Below are positions 9,186-19,266 of a DNA stretch of 53,237 nucleotides, piece by piece. How positions within the stretch are numbered: the first letter of the stretch is position 1; every line of letters starts with the position of its first letter. The notes beneath the pieces are model-generated. The model did no database searches, was not told the DNA's origin, and worked only from the letters and a program-made list of their open reading frames with translations. The DNA lies in assembly GCA_903907955.1 (NCBI GenBank), contig CAIVPZ010000102.1:1-53237 (forward strand). The letters run 5' to 3'. The stretch is from an uncultured Acetobacteraceae bacterium (lineage in GTDB: Bacteria > Pseudomonadota > Alphaproteobacteria > Acetobacterales > Acetobacteraceae). A program made the translations under genes and the position numbers.

Positions 9186-10382
9186 ATGATCCCCGCCCTG
9201 ATGCCGACATACACCCGCGCCGACCTCGCTTTCGAGCGGGGCGAAGGCGCCTGGCTGTATACGGCCGAGGGGCGACGATACCTCGATTTCGGCAGCGGCA
9301 TCGCCACCGCCAGCGTTGGCCACGGCAACCGCCACCTCGCCGACGCCATCGCCGCGCAGGCGCACAGGGTGATGCACGTCTCCAACCTCTACCGCATCCC
9401 GCAGGCCGAACTTCTGGCGCAACGGCTGGTGGCGGCAAGCTTCGCCGACAGCGTGTTCTTCTGCAACTCGGGCGCGGAAGCGAACGAGGGCATGGTGAAG
9501 ATGATTCGCCGCGCCGCGTACGAGAACGGCCAGCCCGACCGCTTCCGCGTCATCACCTTCGAAGGCGCCTTCCACGGCCGCACCCTGGCGATGCTCGCCG
9601 CCACCGGCAACGAGAAATACCTCAAGGGATTCGGCCCCCGGGTGGACGGCTTCGACCAGGTGCCGTTCAACGACCTCAACGCCGTGCGCGACGCGATCGG
9701 CCCGCACACCGCCGGCATCATGGTGGAGCCGCTGCAGGGCGAGGGCGGCATCCGCGAGGGCAGCACCGACTTCCTGCGCGGCCTGCGCGCCGCCTGCGAC
9801 GCGTTCGGCCTGGTGCTGGGCTTCGACGAAGTGCAGTGCGGCATGGGGCGCACCGGCAAGCTGTTCGCCTTCGAATGGGCGGGCATCGAACCGGACGTGG
9901 TGAGTGTGGCCAAGGGTCTCGGCGGCGGTTTTCCGATCGGCGCCATCCTGGCGAAGGAGCACGTCGCGAAGGTCCTCACCCCCGGCACGCATGGCACCAC
10001 CTTCGGCGGCAACCCGCTGGCCTGCACGGCGGCCAATGCGGTGCTGGACATCCTGCTCGCCCCCGGCTTCCTCGCCGAGGTGGCGCGCAAGGGGGCGCTG
10101 TTCGGTGCCGGCCTGACAACGCTGGTGGCCGATTTCCCCGCCTTGTTCGCGGCCAGGCGCGGCGTGGGCCTGATCCAGGGTCTGCAGTGCGTGCCGCCGG
10201 CCGGCGAGGTGCAGGCCGCCTTCATGGCGGAGGGGCTGCTGAGCGTGACCGCGGGGGAGAACGTGGTCCGCCTGGTGCCGCCGCTGGTCATCACCGACGC
10301 CGATATCGTCGAGGCGGTGGCGCTGATGCGCCGCGGCGCCGCGCGCTGCGTTGCGGCAGGTGGCCGGGAGGCGGCGCCATGA
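9186..10382 (+). CDS. argD: Acetylornithine aminotransferase
   Basis: A 398-residue class III PLP aminotransferase converting N-acetylglutamate semialdehyde to N-acetylornithine in arginine synthesis, often also serving as succinyldiaminopimelate transaminase. The opening [20 protein letters not shown] and [12 protein letters not shown]-type motif are characteristic of Arg[16 protein letters not shown] binds the cofactor phosphate, [19 protein letters not shown] carries the cofactor aspartate, and the Schiff-base lysine is Lys243 in [14 protein letters not shown]. The ATGA overlap with argF and the pairing of the two genes support the arginine assignment over other class III transaminases. 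Confidence 0.93.
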   Translation: MIPALMPTYTRADLAFERGEGAWLYTAEGRRYLDFGSGIATASVGHGNRHLADAIAAQAHRVMHVSNLYRIPQAELLAQRLVAASFADSVFFCNSGAEANEGMVKMIRRAAYENGQPDRFRVITFEGAFHGRTLAMLAATGNEKYLKGFGPRVDGFDQVPFNDLNAVRDAIGPHTAGIMVEPLQGEGGIREGSTDFLRGLRAACDAFGLVLGFDEVQCGMGRTGKLFAFEWAGIEPDVVSVAKGLGGGFPIGAILAKEHVAKVLTPGTHGTTFGGNPLACTAANAVLDILLAPGFLAEVARKGALFGAGLTTLVADFPALFAARRGVGLIQGLQCVPPAGEVQAAFMAEGLLSVTAGENVVRLVPPLVITDADIVEAVALMRRGAARCVAAGGREAAP

Positions 10383-11365
10383 ACGGGGCAGTGCTGCGCC
10401 GCGCCACCCCGGCGGGTGGCCAGGGCGCGGCGCGGGCGGCAGCGCCCCGCCACTTCCTCGATCTGCGCGACCATGACGCGGCGACGCTGCGGCACATGCT
10501 TGACCTGGCAACCGGGTTCAAGGCAACCGGCGGCGCGACCTCCCGCAAGCTCGCCGCCCGGCCGCTGGCCGGCCGCACGCTGGCGATGATCTTCGAGAAG
10601 CCTAGCACCCGCACCCGGGTCAGCTTCGAACTGGCGATGCACCAGCTCGGCGGCGGGGTGATCGTGCTGACCGGCAAGGACATGCAGCTCGGCCGCGGCG
10701 AGACCATCGCCGATACCGCGCGGGTGCTGTCGCGTTTCGTCGATGCGATCATGCTGCGCACCGATGCGCACGGGAAATTGCAGGAAATGGCGGCGCACGC
10801 CACCGTGCCGGTGATCAACGGGCTGACCGCCGACTCGCACCCCTGCCAGTTGATGGCCGACGTGCTGACCTTCGAGGAGCATCGCGGCCCGATCGCCGGG
10901 CAGGTGGTCGCCTGGTGCGGCGACGGCAACAACGTCGCCCGCAGCTGGATCGAGGCGGCGGCAAGGTTCGGCTTCACGCTGCGGCTGGCCACCCCGGCCG
11001 GCCTGCGCCCGCCGGCGGCGCTGATCGCCTGGGCGCGGACGCAGGGCGCGGCGGTGGAACTCACCGACGACCCCGCGGTGGCGGTGGCCGGGGCGCGCTG
11101 CGTGGTCACCGACACCTGGGTGAGCATGTCGGACGACCCGGACACCTGCCGGGACAACCTGCTGGCACCCTATCAGGTCACCGCGGCGCTGATGCAGCAG
11201 GCGGCGGCGGATGCGATCTTCATGCACTGCCTGCCCGCGCATCGCGGCGAGGAAGTGACCGGGGAGGTCATCGACGGGCCGCAGAGCGTGGTGTTCGACG
11301 AGGCGGAGAACCGGCTGCACGCGCAGAAGGGCGTGCTGGCCTGGGCGCTCGGCGCAGCGGGGTAG
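10379..11365 (+). CDS. argF: Ornithine carbamoyltransferase
   Basis: A 328-residue cytosolic enzyme making citrulline from ornithine and carbamoyl phosphate. The carbamoyl-phosphate loop STRTR lies in [20 protein letters not shown], the second conserved element is [11 protein letters not shown], and the ornithine-site motif is [11 protein letters not shown] near the C-terminus. The first 25 residues ([20 protein letters not shown]) are a poorly conserved extension before [12 protein letters not shown]. The start ATG overlaps the argD stop, so the two are translated together. A histidine in HCLP rather than a KxLP-type variant agrees with an anabolic OTC. Confidence 0.94.
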   Translation: MNGAVLRRATPAGGQGAARAAAPRHFLDLRDHDAATLRHMLDLATGFKATGGATSRKLAARPLAGRTLAMIFEKPSTRTRVSFELAMHQLGGGVIVLTGKDMQLGRGETIADTARVLSRFVDAIMLRTDAHGKLQEMAAHATVPVINGLTADSHPCQLMADVLTFEEHRGPIAGQVVAWCGDGNNVARSWIEAAARFGFTLRLATPAGLRPPAALIAWARTQGAAVELTDDPAVAVAGARCVVTDTWVSMSDDPDTCRDNLLAPYQVTAALMQQAAADAIFMHCLPAHRGEEVTGEVIDGPQSVVFDEAENRLHAQKGVLAWALGAAG

Positions 11366-11665
11366 CCGGACCCGCCGCGCGGCCCGGATGACGCGGGGGG
11401 TGCGGATTGCGTTTCGATTGCGAATTCGTTCCGATTGCCATTGCAGTCCGTTTGCAATCTGCGTATGACTGCATCCAACGCCGTGCATATCAAGTGCACG
11501 CCAAACGTCCAGATGGGGAAACGTGGCCAGCGAACGGTCATCGGTGGTGCTTGCAACAATCCAGGCGGTGCACCCGGGCAACCGGGCCGGAACCGTTTGA
11601 ATGCCGCGCGCCCCTGACAGTCGCGAACGCGCCGCTCCCTGCCATCGAACGATGGAGTATCGAGT
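11366..11665. other. Intergenic region with repeated GATTGC motifs
   Basis: The 300 bases between argF and the GAF gene hold no convincing gene. GATTGC occurs at 11405-11410, 11416-11421 and 11433-11438, followed by CATTGC at 11439-11444 and the inverted GCAATC at 11454-11459. The cluster is AT-richer than its surroundings and could be a multi-site regulator-binding region; this is inference from pattern alone. Confidence 0.4.
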
Positions 11666-12427
11666 GTGATGCGCGACGGTGCCAAAGATACGATCGCAGA
11701 TCGGATTGAGACCTACGCATGCTGGATTCGCGGCCTGCGCACCTCGAAGCAACGCATCCTCCCGGAGGTGGACCCGGCGGACTCCCTGTATGTGCTGGCG
11801 AATGAACTGCGTCTGCTCGCCGAGGCAATGGAGCGCCAGGAGCGCGAAATGCAGCGGCTGTTCGATCTGGTGCAGCATGCCCTTCGTGGCGTACTTCTGG
11901 ATGATGTATTAAGCGAAATCTACCATCGGTTCGCCGGGGTCATCCCGTATGACCGTATGTGTTGCGCTTTTCTGTCCGACGACGGCAAGAATCTGACTGC
12001 GTATTGGGCCGCATCGAGCCTGTCGGGCAAGCAGGTCCAGCCGGGCTACACCCAGCCCATCGCCGGCAGCAGCCTGGAGGATGTCATCGCATCCGGTCAG
12101 CCGCGGGTGATCAACGACCTGGTTGCCTATCTGGAGGCCAAGCCCGGTTCCGACTCCACCAGACGGGTCGTGGCCGGGGGTGGACGATCCAGCCTGACCT
12201 GTCCGCTGTTCGTGGACGACCAGCCCACCGGGTTCATCTTCTTCACCAGCGACAAGCCCAACACGTATCAGGACTCCCATCAAAGCATTTTCCGGCAGAT
12301 CGCCGGCCAGATTTCGCTCGTGCTGCATCGAAGCCGCACCCACACCGAGTTGGTCAAGCACAACAGCTACCTGCTGAACAGAACCAACGAGCTGGAAAAC
12401 TACTGCCAACTGTCGATGCGTTATTGA
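11666..12427 (+). CDS. GAF domain protein
   Basis: A 253-residue soluble protein. An N-terminal helical part (LANELRLLAEAMERQEREMQRLFDLVQHA, about 45-75) could form a coiled coil. It is followed by one GAF domain from about 80 to 230 (VLLDDVLSEIYHRFAGVIPYDRMCCAFL to GQISLVLHRS), a fold that senses small molecules or redox state. No kinase, cyclase or HTH domain follows; the last 25 residues are again helical. The start is GTG at 11666 or the adjacent ATG at 11669, with GGAG 8 bases before the GTG. The next gene is a lone receiver protein on the same strand, which hints at a signalling pair whose kinase lies elsewhere. Confidence 0.75.
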   Translation: MMRDGAKDTIADRIETYACWIRGLRTSKQRILPEVDPADSLYVLANELRLLAEAMERQEREMQRLFDLVQHALRGVLLDDVLSEIYHRFAGVIPYDRMCCAFLSDDGKNLTAYWAASSLSGKQVQPGYTQPIAGSSLEDVIASGQPRVINDLVAYLEAKPGSDSTRRVVAGGGRSSLTCPLFVDDQPTGFIFFTSDKPNTYQDSHQSIFRQIAGQISLVLHRSRTHTELVKHNSYLLNRTNELENYCQLSMRY

Positions 12428-12429
12428 GG

Positions 12430-12490
12430 CATGGGGTCAAGGGGGCCACTGCCCCCTTGCGGGTCCAGGGCAGCGCCCTGGCCTTGCTTT
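12430..12490. repeat. Family 1 palindromic repeat module (inverted)
   Basis: Starting 2 bases after the GAF stop codon: GGGGTCAAGGGGGCCACTGC, then CCCCTTGCGGGTCCAGGGC-AGC-GCCCTGGCCTTGCTTT. This is the reverse complement of the module at 9030-9100, with the same two hairpins. The interval 12491-12692 to the receiver gene shows no gene. Confidence 0.72.
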
Positions 12491-12692
12491 GGTAATGCCA
12501 GGCGCAGCAAAGCCCGCATCCAGGTGCGTCGCATGCAGTGCCAGCGCCGCGGCATCGCTTTCCACCCCGCCGCGCCGCCGTCGTTCAACGATTTGCTAAC
12601 CCGATCCGCCGACAATGCGCGACATCGACAGTGCCATCCGGATGGCCGGGGTGCGGCGCTGTCCGCTGTGATGTCGAACAGGTATTCGCCGC

Positions 12693-13106
12693 GTGAAGTG
12701 CATCGACTTTTCCGCCCTTCGGATACTGATCCTCGAAGACGAGCGGTATCTCCGGGCCATCCTCAAGCAATTGCTGCGCGGGATCGGCAGCCGCGAGATA
12801 TGGGAGGGAAATGACGGGACCGAAGGGTTGAGGCTGCTGGACGACGGCCTCGTTCCCGACCTGGTGCTGTGCGACGTGCAGATGGCGCCGATGGACGGCC
12901 TGACCTTCATCCGACAGGTTCGTGGGGCCGCCGACCCCGCGCGGGCCAGGATACCGATGATCATGCTCACCGCGGCCGCCGACGAGGGAATCGTGCGCAC
13001 GGCCGCCGGCCTGGGCATCGACGGCTATCTGGTCAAGCCGGTGTCGCAGCGGCTGCTGGCCGACCGGATAAGTGCCGCATTGGCGTCCCGCGCCGGCCAG
13101 CGCTGA
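12693..13106 (+). CDS. CheY-like response regulator (stand-alone receiver)
   Basis: A 137-residue single receiver domain with no output domain. The acidic pair is in ILEDERYLR, the phospho-acceptor aspartate in LVLCDVQMAPMDG, the conserved Thr in IMLTAAADE and the conserved Lys in GYLVKPVSQ. Such proteins relay phosphate or bind targets directly. The start is GTG at 12693, giving MKCIDFSALRILILED; no strong ribosome site is visible. It follows a GAF protein and converges on the liv operon with only 15 bases between stop codons. The cognate kinase is not adjacent; the hybrid kinase at 28775-33010 is 15 kb away and has its own receiver. Confidence 0.82.
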   Translation: MKCIDFSALRILILEDERYLRAILKQLLRGIGSREIWEGNDGTEGLRLLDDGLVPDLVLCDVQMAPMDGLTFIRQVRGAADPARARIPMIMLTAAADEGIVRTAAGLGIDGYLVKPVSQRLLADRISAALASRAGQR

Positions 13107-13121
13107 CCCAACCGCACGCCC

Positions 13122-13847
13122 CTATCGGGTGCCGTGGCCCAGATACAACTCCACGATCCGCGGGTCGGACGCCAGTTCGGCGCTTGGCCCCTGCAGCGTG
13201 ATCCGTCCGGTCTCCAGCACATAGCCGTGGTCCGAAACCTCCAGGGCGGCGCGCGCGTTCTGTTCGACCAGCAGGATCGCCACCCCGGTGCGCCGCAACT
13301 CGGTGATGGCGTGGAAGATATCGCGCACGATCAGCGGCGCCAGCCCCAGGCTCGGCTCGTCCAGCATCAGCAGGGCCGGCCGCGCCATCAGCGCCCGCGC
13401 CATCGCCAGCATCTGCCGCTCGCCGCCGGAAAGCGTGCCGGCCCGCTGCCGCCGCCGCTCCAGCAGCCGCGGGAAGGCGGCAAAAATCGCGTCCAGCCCG
13501 CGCGTGGCGGCGGCCCGCCCTTCGGCGCGATGGCGGAACGCGCCGAGCCGCAGATTGTCTTCCACGCTCATGCTGGCGAACAGCTCCCGCCGTTCCGGCA
13601 CCAGCGACATGCCGGCCTGCACGCGCGCCTCCACGCCATCGCCGCGCAGGTCGCGCCCGCCGAAACGGATGCGCCCCTCGGCCGGCAGCACGCCCATCAC
13701 CGCGTTCAACAGGGTGGATTTGCCCGCTCCGTTCGGGCCGATCACCGTCACGATGCTGCCGGCCGCCACCCGGAGGGAAACCCCGGTGGCAGCGGGAATG
13801 CCGCCATAGGCCACCGACACATCCTCAAGCTCGAGCACCGGCGTCAC
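13122..13847 (-). CDS. livF: Branched-chain amino-acid type ABC ATPase
   Basis: A 241-residue ATP-binding subunit of the LivF type, one of two ATPases of a branched-chain (or related hydrophobic/aromatic) amino-acid importer. Walker A is GPNGAGKSTLL, the signature LSGGERQMLAMARALM and Walker B LLMLDEPSLGLAPL. The short helical region and the VPERRELFASMSVEDNL segment are LivF hallmarks. The start is GTG at 13845-13847, overlapping the stop of the upstream fused livM-livG by 4 bases, so it is the last gene of the minus-strand operon. Confidence 0.9.
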   Translation of the reverse strand: MTPVLELEDVSVAYGGIPAATGVSLRVAAGSIVTVIGPNGAGKSTLLNAVMGVLPAEGRIRFGGRDLRGDGVEARVQAGMSLVPERRELFASMSVEDNLRLGAFRHRAEGRAAATRGLDAIFAAFPRLLERRRQRAGTLSGGERQMLAMARALMARPALLMLDEPSLGLAPLIVRDIFHAITELRRTGVAILLVEQNARAALEVSDHGYVLETGRITLQGPSAELASDPRIVELYLGHGTR

Positions 13848-15607
13848 GCCACGCTGCCCAGATAGGCTTCGATCACCGCCGGGTCGCGGCGCACCGTCTC
13901 CGGCGTGCCCTCGGCCAGCATGGTGCCGAAATCCATCACCACCAGCCGGTCCGCCAGGTTCATGACGAAGTCCATGTCGTGCTCGACCAGCAGGATCGTC
14001 ACGCCCTCGCCGCGCAGCCGGCGCAGCAGGGCGGCAAGCTCCGCCTTTTCGTTATGGCGCAGCCCCGCCGCCGGCTCATCCAGCAGCAGCAGCACCGGAT
14101 CGAGACAGAGCGCGCGGGCGATCTCCACCACCCGCTGCTGGCCGAGCGCCAGGCTGGTCGCCGGCCGGTCGGCCTGGGCCGCCAGCCCTACCCGGACAAG
14201 CTGGCGGGCGGCCTCGGCATAAAGCTGCGCCTCCTCGGCGCGATCGAGCCGCAGCACCCCGCGCAGCGGGCCGGCCCGGCCGCGCAGATGCGCGCCGATC
14301 ACCACGTTCTCGATCACCGACATGCTGGGCACCAGCCGCACGTGCTGGAAGCTGCGGGCAATTCCCAACCGGGCAATCGCCGGCGCCCGTAGCCCCACCA
14401 GCGAATGGCCAAGGAACTCCACGCTGCCGCCGCCGGGCTGGTCAACCCCGGTGAGCAGGTTGAACGTGGTGGTCTTGCCGGCGCCGTTCGGCCCGATCAG
14501 CCCGGCGATCTCGCCGGCGGTCAGGGTGAAGCAAAGGTCGTTCACCGCCACCAGCCCGCCGAAGGTGCGGTTCAGCCCGCGCACCGACAGCAGCGGCGCA
14601 CCGCGCGGCGGCATCACGCGCGCGGCCAGCGGGGCGGCGTCCGGCCGCACACGATGGGGGCGCGGGCGCACCCGGGCGATATGCGGCCAGATGCCTTCCG
14701 GCGAGGCCTGCAAGGTCAGCACCAGGATGGCGCCGAACACGATGGTCTCGAAATTGCCCTGGGTGCCGATCAGCTTCGGCAGCAGATCCTGCAGCAGGTT
14801 GTTGACCACCGTCACCAGCCCGGCGCCGAGCAGCGCGCCGGGGATATGCGCCGCCCCGCCGACCACCGCCATCAGCAGGTACTCGATGCCGGCATTCAGT
14901 CCGAACGGCGTCGGGTTCACCGAGCGCTGCATATGCGCGTAGAGCCAGCCGGCAAAGGCGGCCAGCACGGCGGCGTGCACGAAGGCCAGTGTGCGCGCCC
15001 GCGGCGTGTTCACCCCGAAGCTCGCCGCCGCCTGTGCGCCGCCGCGCAGGGCGCGAATGGCGCGGCCGGCGCGGCTGTCCAGCAAATTGGCGGTGGCCAG
15101 CGCCGCCAGCAGCACGCCGATCCAGATCACGCTGAAATACATCCGCCCGTCGATCAGCCGCAGCCCCTCGAGCGACAGCGGCGGGATGCCGGAAATACCG
15201 TCATTGCGGCCGAACAGGTCGAGGTTGGCGAAGGTGTAGTACAGGCTCACCGACCAGGCGAGAGTGCCCACCGCCAGATAGTGGCCGGACAGGCGCAGGG
15301 TGATGGCGCCGATCAGCAGCGCCGCCACCGCGCTGACCGCCAGCGCCGCCGGCAGCGTCAGCCAGGGCGACATCCCCGTCTGCACGGTGAGGATGGCCGT
15401 GGTGTAGGCGCCAAACCCGAGAAAACTCGCCTGCCCGAACGAGGTGATGCCGCCCACGCCGGTCAGCACCACCAGCCCGATGGCGACGATGCTGGAGATG
15501 CCGATGTAGTTGCCCAGCGTCACCCAGAACGACGGCAGTCCCGGCAGCCAGGGCAGACCAAGACACAGCAGCAGCGCCGCCAGCGGCCAGAGGGCGCGCC
15601 AGGTCAT
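13844..15607 (-). CDS. Fused LivM permease - LivG ATPase
   Basis: A 587-residue fusion joining two subunits normally encoded separately. Residues 1 to about 300 form a LivM-type permease with about eight to nine membrane helices, including [20 protein letters not shown] and [28 protein letters not shown]. After a linker rich in Arg, Pro and Ala (about 310-340), a LivG ATPase begins at [13 protein letters not shown]: Walker [12 protein letters not shown], Walker [12 protein letters not shown] and the LivG insertion around [16 protein letters not shown]. The ABC signature reads [15 protein letters not shown] rather than the usual LSYG-type motif, a visible change. Overlaps of 4 bases with livH and livF indicate coupled translation. 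Confidence 0.9.
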   Translation of the reverse strand: MTWRALWPLAALLLCLGLPWLPGLPSFWVTLGNYIGISSIVAIGLVVLTGVGGITSFGQASFLGFGAYTTAILTVQTGMSPWLTLPAALAVSAVAALLIGAITLRLSGHYLAVGTLAWSVSLYYTFANLDLFGRNDGISGIPPLSLEGLRLIDGRMYFSVIWIGVLLAALATANLLDSRAGRAIRALRGGAQAAASFGVNTPRARTLAFVHAAVLAAFAGWLYAHMQRSVNPTPFGLNAGIEYLLMAVVGGAAHIPGALLGAGLVTVVNNLLQDLLPKLIGTQGNFETIVFGAILVLTLQASPEGIWPHIARVRPRPHRVRPDAAPLAARVMPPRGAPLLSVRGLNRTFGGLVAVNDLCFTLTAGEIAGLIGPNGAGKTTTFNLLTGVDQPGGGSVEFLGHSLVGLRAPAIARLGIARSFQHVRLVPSMSVIENVVIGAHLRGRAGPLRGVLRLDRAEEAQLYAEAARQLVRVGLAAQADRPATSLALGQQRVVEIARALCLDPVLLLLDEPAAGLRHNEKAELAALLRRLRGEGVTILLVEHDMDFVMNLADRLVVMDFGTMLAEGTPETVRRDPAVIEAYLGSVA

Positions 15608-16641
15608 TCCTCATCCTCCACCACGCCGCCGCGCAGGCTGCGCCACAGCAGCACCGGGATGATCGCGGTGAACACGATCACCTCCTTGAAGGCGCTGGCC
15701 CAGAACGAGGAGAAGCTCTCCAGCACCCCCACCCCCAGCGCCGCCAGCGCCGCCCCCGGGTAGCTGGCCATGCCGCCGATGATGGCGGCGGTGAACCCCT
15801 TCAGCCCGATGATGAAGCCGGTGTCGTAGTACACTGTGGTCAGCGGCACGATCAGGATGCCGGACAGCGCGCCGATCACGCCGGCGAGGGAAAAAGCGAT
15901 CTCGCCCGACTGCGCCGTGCCGATGCCCACCAGCCGCGCCCCCAGCCGGTTCACCGCCGTCGCGCGCAACGCCTTGCCGTACAGGGTGAACTCGAAGAAG
16001 CCGTACAGCCCCAGCATCAGCGCGACGGTCAGCCCGACGATCCACAGCGACTGCCCCGGCACGATGAGCGGCCCGAGTTCCAGGCTGTCCTCCGAAAACC
16101 CGGTGGCGCGCGATCCCTCCGGCCCGAAAAACACCAGGCCCAGCCCGCCCATGGCCAGATGCACCCCCACCGCCGCGATCAGCAGGACGAGAACAGAAGC
16201 CTGGGCGAGCGGGCGGAAGGCCACCCGGTAAAGATAGGGCGCCATCGGCGTGACGATGAGCAGCGCCAGCAGCGCCTGCACCAGCACGCCGGGCTGCAGC
16301 GGCGCCAGTTCGCGGGTCGCCAGCAGCACCGCGGCCGGCAGCGCCAGCGTGCCGGCCAGCAGGCGCGCCAGCCGGCGCGGCGACAGGCGGCGCCACTCCG
16401 CCCGCAGGGAGGCGGCGCAGGCCGCCGCGCCGAGGCCGCAGAGCAGCCACACACTGCCCGGCATCTGCCCGGCATCGAGCGCCGCATAGGTCAGCGCGCC
16501 ATAGGCGACGAACTCGCCCTGCGGGATGAAGATGACCCGGGTGACGGCGAACACCAGCACCAGTGACAGCGCCAGCAGGGCGTAGATGGCGCCGTTGACG
16601 ACGCCGTCCTGGACCAGGATCGCGATGATCGTCGGGTCCAT
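15604..16641 (-). CDS. livH: Branched-chain amino-acid type ABC permease
   Basis: A 345-residue inner-membrane permease of the LivH family, partner of the LivM half of the next gene. The N-terminus [33 protein letters not shown] and the C-terminal [35 protein letters not shown] are family signatures; about eight to nine membrane helices are predicted. The start ATG at 16639-16641 lies 1 base from a family 1 repeat that separates it from the binding-protein gene, so no clear ribosome site precedes it (GGAGCCCCGG is the nearest). Confidence 0.9.
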   Translation of the reverse strand: MDPTIIAILVQDGVVNGAIYALLALSLVLVFAVTRVIFIPQGEFVAYGALTYAALDAGQMPGSVWLLCGLGAAACAASLRAEWRRLSPRRLARLLAGTLALPAAVLLATRELAPLQPGVLVQALLALLIVTPMAPYLYRVAFRPLAQASVLVLLIAAVGVHLAMGGLGLVFFGPEGSRATGFSEDSLELGPLIVPGQSLWIVGLTVALMLGLYGFFEFTLYGKALRATAVNRLGARLVGIGTAQSGEIAFSLAGVIGALSGILIVPLTTVYYDTGFIIGLKGFTAAIIGGMASYPGAALAALGVGVLESFSSFWASAFKEVIVFTAIIPVLLWRSLRGGVVEDEE

Positions 16642-16642
16642 T

Positions 16643-16726
16643 ACCGGGGCTCCGCCCCGGACCCCGGCAGGGGCGTTGCCCCTGCACCCGACCAGGAGCC
16701 GAAGGCCCCTGGACCCCCTTGCTTTC
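16643..16726. repeat. Family 1 palindromic repeat between livK and livH
   Basis: Contains CCGGGGC-TCC-GCCCCGG, then CAGGGGC-GTT-GCCCCTG and CCAGGAGCCGAAGGCCCCTGG, followed by ACCCCCTTGCTTTC. It fills the whole 85-base gap between the binding-protein stop and the livH start on the minus strand. Stem-loops there could reduce read-through so that binding protein is made in excess of permease; this is inference. Confidence 0.65.
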
Positions 16727-17884
16727 TCAGGGCAACAACTTCCAGGCGCCGTTCTGGATGGTAATCATCACCCGGGCGCGTTGATCAAAGCCATTGTGAT
16801 CATCCGCCGTCATCGTCGTGATGCCGTGGCTGAGCGTCAGGTTGGTCAGCCCTTCCAGCGCATCCCGCAACGCCGCGCGGAACTCCGGTGTGCCCGGCCT
16901 GCCCGCCTTCAGCGCCACCGGAATGGCCGCCTCCAGCATCAGCCCGGAATCCCACGCATGCGCCCCGAACGCCGACACCGAGCCGGCCCCGTTGGCCGCC
17001 TCGTAGCGGTGCACGTATTCCAGTGCGACCTTCTTGACCGGGTTGCTGTCCGGCAGCTGCGCGGCCACCACAATGGGTCCCACCGGCAGGATGGTGCCCT
17101 CCACGTCCTTGCCGCCGACCCGCAGGAAGTCGTTGTTGGCGGCGCCGTGCGTTTGGTACACATGGCCCTTGTAGCCGCGCTCCTTCAGCGCCTTCTGCGG
17201 CAGCGCCGCCGGCGTGCCGGAGCCGGCGATCAGCACCGCGTCGGGCTTCTCGGCCAGAACCTTCAGCACCTGGCCGGTCACGCTGGTATCGGTGCGGGAA
17301 TAGCGCTCCACGCTGCCCAGCTGGACGCCCCTGGCGGCGGCGGCGCGGGTCGTCTCGGCCAGCCAGCTGTCGCCATAGGCGTCGTTGAAGCCGATGAACG
17401 CCAATGTCTTCACGCCGTGCCGGGCCATGTGCTCGACGATGGCATCGGCCATCAGGCTGTCGTTCTGCGGCAGCTTGAACACCCACTGGCGCTGCGGGTC
17501 CATCGGCGCGATCAGCCGCGCCGAGGCGGACATGGTGAGCAGCGGCACCTTCTTCTCGGCGGCAACGCCGATCAGCGCCATGGAAACCGGCGTGATGGAC
17601 GATCCGATCACCACGTCGACCTGCCCGTCATCGACCAGCTTGCGCATGTTGGCGACGCCGCGGGTGCTGTCGCCGCCGTCGTCCAGCACGTTGTATTCCA
17701 CTTTCTGGCCGGCGATCTGGGTGGGCAGCAGCGCCACCGTCTTCTGCTCCGGCTGCCCCAGCGAGGCGGCCGGGCCGGTGGCGGAAAGGGTCACGCCGAC
17801 ATGGACGGTGTCGGCGCTCGCACCCACAGCGAGCAGCGGCAAGGCAAGGGCTGCCAGCACGGCGGCTTGTCGAATCCTGGGCAT
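16727..17884 (-). CDS. ABC transporter substrate-binding protein (LivK-type), copy 1
   Basis: A 385-residue periplasmic binding protein of the Leu/Ile/Val-binding type I fold. A signal peptide ([24 protein letters not shown]) is followed by [19 protein letters not shown], the family's first strand and ligand loop. The second lobe includes [16 protein letters not shown]. The start ATG at 17882-17884 has GGAGAGGA just upstream; frames extending further upstream lack a signal peptide. It is closely similar to the next gene along its whole length and evidently arose by tandem duplication. The ligand is unknown; branched-chain, aromatic or keto-acid compounds are all possible for this class. Confidence 0.9.
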   Translation of the reverse strand: MPRIRQAAVLAALALPLLAVGASADTVHVGVTLSATGPAASLGQPEQKTVALLPTQIAGQKVEYNVLDDGGDSTRGVANMRKLVDDGQVDVVIGSSITPVSMALIGVAAEKKVPLLTMSASARLIAPMDPQRQWVFKLPQNDSLMADAIVEHMARHGVKTLAFIGFNDAYGDSWLAETTRAAAARGVQLGSVERYSRTDTSVTGQVLKVLAEKPDAVLIAGSGTPAALPQKALKERGYKGHVYQTHGAANNDFLRVGGKDVEGTILPVGPIVVAAQLPDSNPVKKVALEYVHRYEAANGAGSVSAFGAHAWDSGLMLEAAIPVALKAGRPGTPEFRAALRDALEGLTNLTLSHGITTMTADDHNGFDQRARVMITIQNGAWKLLP

Positions 17885-17977
17885 GTTCCTCTCCGATAGC
17901 GGACCTGTCGGCGTTGCGGGCCTGTGTAGGGGGCGGCCCGGAACCCTGTCAACGCGTTGACAAAACACCTGAAAGCT

Positions 17978-19135
17978 TCAGGGCAGCAGCTTCCAGCCGC
18001 CGTCCCTGATGGTCACCATCACCCGCGCGCGGGCATCGAAGCCGTTATGGTCCTGCGCCGAGGTGTTGGCGATACCATGGGTCAGCACCAGTTCATGCAG
18101 CCCCTCCAGGGCATCGCGCAGGGCGGCGCGGAATTCGGCGGTGCCCGGCCTGCCCGCCTGCAGCGCGGCCGGGATGGCGGCCTGCAGCATCAGGAAGGCA
18201 TCGTAGGCATGGGCGCCGAACGCGGTTGCCGAAGCCGCCCCGTTGGCCGCCTCGTAGCGGTGGATGTAGTCGAGCGCGACCGGCTTGACCGGATTGCCGT
18301 CGGGCAGTTGCGCCGCCACCACCACCGGGCCGACCGGCAGCAACGTGCCCTCCACGTCCTTGCCGCCGACGCGCAGGAAGTCGGCGTTGGCGGCACCGTG
18401 GGTCTGATAGTACAGGCCCCTGTAGCCGCGCTCCTTCAGCGTCTTCTGCGGCAGCGCCGCCGGCGTGCCGGCGGCGCCGACCAGCACGGCATCCGGCTTC
18501 GCCGACATGACCTTCAGTACCTGGCCGGTCACGCTGGTATCCGAGCGGGCGTAGCGCTCCACGTCCACCAGGCGGATGCCCTGCGCCTTTGCGGCGCGTT
18601 CGGTTTCGGCCAGCCAGCTGTCGCCATAGCCGTCGTTGAAGCCGATGAAGGCCAGTGTCCTCACGCCGCGTTTGGCCATGTCGGCGGCGATCGCATCCGC
18701 CATCAGGCTGTCGTTCTGCGGCGCCTTGAACACCCAGCGCTTCTCAGGCGTCATCGGCACGATCAGCGAGGCCGAGGCGGCCAGCACGATCAGCGGCACC
18801 CCCTTTTCGGCCGCCACCGTGCTCATCGCCGCCGAGGCGGGGGTGGCGGAGGAGCCGATGACGGCATCCACCTTGTCCTCGTCGATCAGCTTGCGGATGT
18901 TGGCAACGCCGCGGCTGGCATCGGTGCCGTCGTCGAGCACGAAGTATTCGACGCTCTGGCCGGCGATCTGCGGCGGCAGGATGCCCACCGTGCTGCGCTG
19001 CGGGATGCCCAGCGAGGCGGCCGGCCCGGTGGACGCCACGCTCATGCCGATGCGGATGGGGTCCGCCGCGGCCGACGCCGCGAACGCCACGCCTGCCAGC
19101 ACGGCAAGCAGAGCGGTTGCGCGAAACCTGGCCAT
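17978..19135 (-). CDS. ABC transporter substrate-binding protein (LivK-type), copy 2
   Basis: A 385-residue paralogue of the neighbouring binding protein and the first gene of the operon. The signal peptide is MARFRATALLAVLAGVAFAASAAA, the mature start [19 protein letters not shown]. Shared blocks with copy 1 include [26 protein letters not shown] and [21 protein letters not shown] lies 6 bases before the ATG at 19133-19135, the strongest ribosome site in the operon. Differences cluster in the ligand cleft region (TPASAAMSTVAAEKG versus [15 protein letters not shown]), suggesting a shift in ligand preference. Confidence 0.9.
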   Translation of the reverse strand: MARFRATALLAVLAGVAFAASAAADPIRIGMSVASTGPAASLGIPQRSTVGILPPQIAGQSVEYFVLDDGTDASRGVANIRKLIDEDKVDAVIGSSATPASAAMSTVAAEKGVPLIVLAASASLIVPMTPEKRWVFKAPQNDSLMADAIAADMAKRGVRTLAFIGFNDGYGDSWLAETERAAKAQGIRLVDVERYARSDTSVTGQVLKVMSAKPDAVLVGAAGTPAALPQKTLKERGYRGLYYQTHGAANADFLRVGGKDVEGTLLPVGPVVVAAQLPDGNPVKPVALDYIHRYEAANGAASATAFGAHAYDAFLMLQAAIPAALQAGRPGTAEFRAALRDALEGLHELVLTHGIANTSAQDHNGFDARARVMVTIRDGGWKLLP

Positions 19136-19266
19136 GTCGTTCTCCTCCTGGTGCAAACGCGGCGGCACCCGCCGGTCACGCCGGAAGGCATTGCGTGGCG
19201 GGCGATGTGTAGGGCGGCGCGAATCCGTGTCAATACGGCGCCCATGACAGCATTCCGGGACCCGCC

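Noticed and set aside
9389-11878. 829-codon minus-strand frame opposite argD-argF
   Set aside because: It spans two real genes and an intergenic region antisense and has no recognisable domain.
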